This document shows, one piece after another, positions 57,655 through 64,000 of a stretch of 64,000 bases of DNA (within the stretch, counting starts at the first letter, position 1; every line of letters begins with the position of its first letter). The notes beneath the pieces were generated by a model that had not been told where the DNA came from, made no database searches, and saw only the letters and a program-made list of their open reading frames with translations. Source of the DNA: Rhodobacter sp. (GTDB lineage: Bacteria > Pseudomonadota > Alphaproteobacteria > Rhodobacterales > Rhodobacteraceae); assembly GCA_020637555.1 (NCBI GenBank), contig JACKKF010000013.1, positions 372,001 to 436,000 on the forward strand. Reading direction: 5' to 3'. A program made the translations under genes and the position numbers.

Positions 57655-58539
57655 TCAGTCGTCCAGAAGGGTCGTCTGGCTCAGCAGCGCCGGGTCCATG
57701 TCAGCCGAGAGGTTCTCGACCGTGGTTTGCGCCGTCAGCTGGTCGATCAGCGCCCGCGAGGCATCGCGCTGGATCTGCTGAACCAGATCGTTGCGCACCT
57801 GCTCCAGCGGCGGGACCTGCTGGATGCGGGTGTCTTCCAGCTTGATCACATGCCAGCCAAAGCGGGTCTGCACCGGCTGCGAAACCTGGCCAGGTTCGAG
57901 TGCCTCGACCGCGGCCTGGAAGTCGGGGATCATCGCGCCCGCCGCGAACCAGCCCAGGTCGCCGCCGTTCTGCGCCGACCCGTCCGTCGACATCTCGCGC
58001 GCGACATCGGCAAAATCGCGGCCATCGGCCAGCGCGGCCTCGACCTGCTGGGCCTCGTCCTCGGTCGCGACGAGAATATGGGCCGCATGGTATTCGGTCA
58101 CGGGATCGCCGGCGGCATATTGCGCGGCAAAGGCGTCATAGGCGGCAGCGATGCTTTCGTCGGTGACCGCCGCGTTCACGGCCGCGACCAGCGCCGAATT
58201 GGCGATGAAGTTGCGGTTCTCGTTCTGCAGCAGGATCTGTTCGCGATGCGAAAGGTTGTCGGCGTGCGACTGCGCCAGCACCTCCTGCTCGATCAGTTGC
58301 TGCACCACGGCCGGGAACAGCGTGGCGTCCGGAACCTGGGCGAATTGTTGCGGCAGTTGCGTGCGCAGCGCGATGGCATTGCCCAGCGTGATATCGACGC
58401 CACCCACGCGGGCGATCACGGTATCGGCGGTCGCGGTGCTGGTCACGGCGTCGGCGGCCGGCGCATCTTCGGCCAGGGCGGGCAGCGCCAGCGTGGCAAC
58501 GAATGCCGCCGCCAGTGCAAATCGAGCGTTTTTGAACAT
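57655..58539 (-). CDS. Exported peptidylprolyl isomerase (parvulin type)
   Basis: A 294-residue periplasmic chaperone/isomerase. A signal peptide (residues 1-23) ends near ALA. An N-terminal SurA-like helical part (LPQQFAQVPDATLFPAVVQQLIEQEVLAQ) is followed by the parvulin domain: VTEYHAAHILVATEDEAQQV, DFADVAREMSTDGSAQNGGDLGWFAAGAMIPDFQAAV and RFGWHVIKLEDTR. The C-terminal helix is Gln/Asp-rich. The start at 58539 is chosen. It is divergent from secA, a common genome order, and is thought to fold exported proteins. Confidence 0.92.
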   Translation of the reverse strand: MFKNARFALAAAFVATLALPALAEDAPAADAVTSTATADTVIARVGGVDITLGNAIALRTQLPQQFAQVPDATLFPAVVQQLIEQEVLAQSHADNLSHREQILLQNENRNFIANSALVAAVNAAVTDESIAAAYDAFAAQYAAGDPVTEYHAAHILVATEDEAQQVEAALADGRDFADVAREMSTDGSAQNGGDLGWFAAGAMIPDFQAAVEALEPGQVSQPVQTRFGWHVIKLEDTRIQQVPPLEQVRNDLVQQIQRDASRALIDQLTAQTTVENLSADMDPALLSQTTLLDD

Positions 58540-58577
58540 GCAAAGCTCCTGAATCGCGCCCTTGGGGGCGGCTGTGA

Positions 58578-58606
58578 TTGACACCTGTTTGGCCGCCCCT
58601 TACATG
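58578..58606 (+). promoter_or_regulatory. Putative promoter of secA
   Basis: TTGACA (58578-58583) and TACATG (58601-58606) are spaced by 17 bases, giving a 5' leader of about 110 bases before secA. Confidence 0.5.
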
Positions 58607-58724
58607 CCAAAGCGACTTTTTCATTGCTCGGGCTGGACAGTCGCGCCCTGTTTAGGAAAGCAGCCGCCAACCGGCAACCCCGCCGGAGACGTCACCCGGT
58701 CACACAAAGGCGAGCGGAGAACAC

Positions 58725-61454
<2,730 letters not shown>

Positions 61455-61474
61455 AATCTGCCTGACTGGACCCG

Positions 61475-61502
61475 TGCGGCGCGCCTTTCGTGGCGCGCCG
61501 CA
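61475..61502 (+). terminator. Terminator-like hairpin after secA
   Basis: An 11-bp perfect stem TGCGGCGCGCC/GGCGCGCCGCA with a 6-nt loop lies 20 bases past the secA stop, with only a short T run. Confidence 0.55.
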
Positions 61503-61620
61503 GGCATTTCCGGGGGCGGGGATGACAGATCATTGCCGTGAAACAACCCCGCATGTGCCCCAAAGCTGCCCAACTCGCCCCCGATAACGGACCGGTCATT
61601 CATTCGAGCCGGAGTCCGCC

Positions 61621-62898
61621 ATGAACAGGGTCCGCATTGTTGCTATTTCCGCCGTCGCACTGGGTGCTGCGGTTGTTGCCGGGACGCAGTTCCAGCAATC
61701 GACACCTCAGCCCGTGTCCGCGGGTCAGACCATGCCTGAGCCGGCGGTCGCGCCGGTTGCGGCTGCGGCCCCGGTCGCTGAAACCTCTCTTGCGGCGTTG
61801 AGTGCGGCTGCACCGGGTGAACCCGGCACCGCGCCCGTTGCGCCGGGCCTGGCGCCGGACTTGGCGCCGGACCTGGCGTCATCCGATCGCCCCGACCTGA
61901 CCGCCGCGCCGATGTCCCCGTCGGTCACCCCGGCCGAAGCCCCCGCGCGGGCAGTCCCGCCGCGTCGCGTCGCGCCGCAGATGGCCAGCATCCTGCCCGG
62001 CGAAGCACCGCAGCAGGCCGAGCAGCCGGTGACCGCCGCCAGCGTCGTGCCGCGCACCGATCTGGCCAATGCAGAACCCGCGGCCCCCCCGCAGGAAGCC
62101 ATGACCCGCGAGATCGTCGAACGCGCCCTGCAACCGGCCCCGCCGCCGTTCCCGCCGGTTGAAACCGCGGCCGAGACCGGGCCCGTCGAACCGCTTGATC
62201 CGCAGCTCGAGGCCGAAATCAACGCCTGCGCCGTCTGGCTGGTTGTCACCGCCGCGCCGGATGCGATGCTGGATGCCAGCGTCTACGCGCCGTGCGATCA
62301 GGGCGCTCAAGTTGCGATCAGCCATGCGGGCCTGACCTTTGACACGCATCTCGGGGCGGATGGTCAGCTCATGACCCAGATCCCGGCCCTGGCCGAGGAC
62401 GCCTCGGTCACGCTGACCTTTGCCGACGGGCGGGTCGAAACCGACAGCACCAGCGTTCCCGATCTGGCGAATGTCGAACGGGTGGTTCTGGGTTGGCAGG
62501 GTCCGGCTGCCCTGGCCCTGCACGCCTATGAGTTCGGCGCCCGTTTTGGCGACTCGGGTCACGTTCACGCCGGGCATCCCATGGCGCCCGGCATGGAGGG
62601 CCACGGTTTCCTGACGGTGCTGGGCGATCCATCGATCGAAAACGCGCATCTGGCGCAGGTCTATTCCTATCCGCGCGGCGAATCGCCCCGGACCGGTGAG
62701 GTCGCGCTCGAGATCGAGGTGCCTGTCACCGACGCAAGCTGCGGGCAGACCTTGACCGCGAACTCGCTGGAGCTGCATGGCGGCGCTGCCGGTCAGGTCC
62801 GCGCGATCCGCCTGGATATGCCCGCATGCGACGGTGCGGGGGGATATGTGGTGCTGCCGGGCGTGCTGCCCGAACTGCAGATCGCCCAGTTGCAATAA
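61621..62898 (+). CDS. Exported Pro/Ala-rich hypothetical protein
   Basis: A 425-residue protein with an N-terminal hydrophobic signal or anchor (VRIVAISAVALGAAVVAG), a long disordered Pro/Ala linker (about 30-190) and a C-terminal globular domain (about 195-425) with four cysteines (NACAV, APCDQ, ASCGQ, PACDG). I recognise no domain. It follows secA on the same strand with a terminator between, so it is probably separately transcribed. Similar proteins exist in Rhodobacterales but I know no role. Confidence 0.65.
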   Translation: MNRVRIVAISAVALGAAVVAGTQFQQSTPQPVSAGQTMPEPAVAPVAAAAPVAETSLAALSAAAPGEPGTAPVAPGLAPDLAPDLASSDRPDLTAAPMSPSVTPAEAPARAVPPRRVAPQMASILPGEAPQQAEQPVTAASVVPRTDLANAEPAAPPQEAMTREIVERALQPAPPPFPPVETAAETGPVEPLDPQLEAEINACAVWLVVTAAPDAMLDASVYAPCDQGAQVAISHAGLTFDTHLGADGQLMTQIPALAEDASVTLTFADGRVETDSTSVPDLANVERVVLGWQGPAALALHAYEFGARFGDSGHVHAGHPMAPGMEGHGFLTVLGDPSIENAHLAQVYSYPRGESPRTGEVALEIEVPVTDASCGQTLTANSLELHGGAAGQVRAIRLDMPACDGAGGYVVLPGVLPELQIAQLQ

Positions 62899-62938
62899 CG
62901 CGCGCCCGCGCTGGACGCGATCCCCAAGGGTATGAACA

Positions 62939-62968
62939 GGGCTCGGCGCAGGACGCCGGGCCCGTTTT
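62939..62968 (+). terminator. Rho-independent terminator
   Basis: A 10-bp stem GGGCTCGGCG/CGCCGGGCCC with one G-U pair is followed by GTTTTCATT, 40 bases past the previous stop. Confidence 0.7.
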
Positions 62969-63034
62969 CATTGCCCGACGGGGCAGGGGTGACCAGAGGG
63001 ACCGCGCATCGTGCGCCGAACACGGACCAGCGTC

Positions 63035-63787
63035 TCACAGCAGGCCCTCTGCGCGAAAGCTGAACTCGCGTGACTTTCCAATGATCAGGTGATCATGCAG
63101 CACCAGTGACAAGGCGTCCGCCCCCTGGCGGATGCGTTCGGTCAGCGCGATATCCTGCTGGCTGGGGGTCGGATCCCCGGACGGGTGGTTGTGCACCAGG
63201 ATCAAGGCCGAGGCATCCAGATCCAGCCCCCGGCGCAGGACCTCTCGCGGATAGACCGGGACATGATCCACCGTTCCGCGACCCTGCTCTTCATCCGCGA
63301 TCAGGCAGTTCTTGCGGTCCAGATAAAGCACGCGCACATGCTCGACCGTGCGATGGCCCATGATCGTGTGGCAATAATCCAGAAGCGCGTCCCAGGACGA
63401 GATGACCGGACGTTTCACCATGCGCGCGCGGGTGAGGCGCGCGGCCGCCGCCTCGGTCAGCTTCAGGGCCACCAGAACCGAATCCCCCACGCCGGGAACC
63501 TTGCGCAACTGTGCCTCGGGTGCGGTGATGACGCCCGCAAGCCCGTCGAACCGATCCATCAGGGCCCGGGCCAGGGGTTTCACATCCTGACGCGGGATCG
63601 CCCCGAACAGGATCAGTTCCAGCAATTCGTAATCCGGCACCGCGTTTGCGCCCCCGTCCAGAAAGCGCGCACGCAGCCGTTTGCGGTGATCCTTGAGATA
63701 TGACGGCAGCAGGACCGGCGATCCGATCGGCCGCGCATCGTCGAACAGGGGAAGCGGGGCTTCCGAGAGGGCATCTCGCTGGCGCAT
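63035..63787 (-). CDS. radC: RadC-family JAMM-domain protein
   Basis: A 250-residue protein of the RadC/YicR family. A helix-hairpin-helix (RKVPGVGDSVLVALKL) is followed by the JAMM metal motif HNHPSGDPTPSQQD with the upstream Glu (VEHVRVLYLDR). It is no longer considered a repair protein, and its true role is unclear. It is on the opposite strand to the preceding exported protein and on the same strand as dnaJ. Confidence 0.94.
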   Translation of the reverse strand: MRQRDALSEAPLPLFDDARPIGSPVLLPSYLKDHRKRLRARFLDGGANAVPDYELLELILFGAIPRQDVKPLARALMDRFDGLAGVITAPEAQLRKVPGVGDSVLVALKLTEAAAARLTRARMVKRPVISSWDALLDYCHTIMGHRTVEHVRVLYLDRKNCLIADEEQGRGTVDHVPVYPREVLRRGLDLDASALILVHNHPSGDPTPSQQDIALTERIRQGADALSLVLHDHLIIGKSREFSFRAEGLL

Positions 63788-63826
63788 GCCCCAACCTGGA
63801 CCGAGTCTGGTTGAAAAAGCGTTAAC

Positions 63827-63852
63827 GAAAACGGCGGCCCAGGGGCCGCCGT
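63827..63852 (-). terminator. Terminator of dnaJ
   Basis: On the minus strand, ACGGCGGCCC/GGGCCGCCGT with a tiny loop is followed by TTTTC. It is 26 bases after the dnaJ stop. Confidence 0.65.
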
Positions 63853-63878
63853 GTCCACGGGGTCAGGAAAGGCTGGGC

Positions 63879-64000
63879 TCAGCCTTTCATCCCTTCCCAG
63901 AAGCTTTTGACCTTGCTGAAGAAACTGTTGCCTTCCGGGTGGTTGTCCTGTGACAGCGACTCGAATTCGCGCAGCAGTTCCTTTTGCCGCGAGGTCAGGT
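63879..64000 (-). CDS. dnaJ: Chaperone protein DnaJ, C-terminal part (cut by window end)
   Basis: The last 40 codons of an ORF that enters from the right edge. The end reads LTSRQKELLREFESLS then PEGNSFFSKVKSFWEGMKG, which matches the C-terminal tail of alphaproteobacterial DnaJ (the family ends in a SFFSxVKSFxxxMK-type helix). Only the 3' end is visible; the J-domain and zinc finger lie outside. A terminator follows. Confidence 0.82.
   Translation of the reverse strand, partial: LTSRQKELLREFESLSQDNHPEGNSFFSKVKSFWEGMKG

Overview
The window is a contiguous piece of a high-GC alphaproteobacterial chromosome, most likely from the Rhodobacteraceae. Grounds: high GC with a strong codon bias, an OmpR-type regulator resembling CenR/OmpR-1 followed by a probable SorX-type 3'-UTR sRNA, HspQ, an MlaA/MlaC pair, a RibA with a long N-terminal domain, and REP-like GC hairpins typical of the group. 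The genus cannot be fixed from the sequence. I see no phage, IS element, CRISPR array or rRNA operon, and gene density is high with no gap over 300 bases.

Layout. 1-5.1 kb: rpsO, an RTX calcium-binding protein, tRNA-Arg(CCU), a LacI-family regulator, then the nitrogen pair glnK-amtB. 5.3-18.8 kb: a class A penicillin-binding protein; an mlaA-mlaC-secreted protein cluster; a type I secretion ABC/HlyD pair whose ATPase motifs are degenerate; then small metabolic and stress genes (RidA, glycerophosphodiester phosphodiesterase, FemAB-like acyltransferase, glutathione transferase, pterin dehydratase, two-domain peroxiredoxin region, ferredoxin reductase, rsmD, DUF1643). 18.9-27.9 kb: tex, a chain of overlapping genes (MFS transporter, mepA, phytase-like esterase), two overlapping membrane GTPases and xthA. 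28-34.2 kb: the response regulator with its 3' sRNA, ribA coupled to an L,D-transpeptidase, an aromatic/aspartate aminotransferase, a GNAT, a mercaptopyruvate sulfurtransferase and a BesD/HalD-like iron/2-oxoglutarate enzyme divergent from a LysR gene.

34.2-45.4 kb: zapE, a LysR/epimerase divergent pair, leuB, a TetR/VOC/MmcQ cluster with a palindromic operator, a Na/Pi-cotransporter-like protein, a thiolase, a STAS/anti-sigma pair and hspQ. 45.6-53 kb: a lipoprotein transglycosylase, lolA, 1-Cys peroxiredoxin divergent from an aldehyde dehydrogenase, a HIT protein, a two-subunit molybdenum hydroxylase under a TetR regulator with a striking duplicated operator. 53-64 kb: tryptophan catabolism (kynU-small ORF-kynA), a 45-residue ORF, mutT-argJ, a parvulin-type isomerase divergent from secA, an unknown exported protein, radC and the 3' end of dnaJ.

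Most genes are ordinary housekeeping genes. The observations most worth a second look are the BesD-like enzyme carrying the hydroxylase-type HxD triad, the degenerate type I secretion ATPase, the duplicated TGACA-N14-TGTCA operator, the 3'-UTR sRNA, and several small coupled genes that are easily missed.
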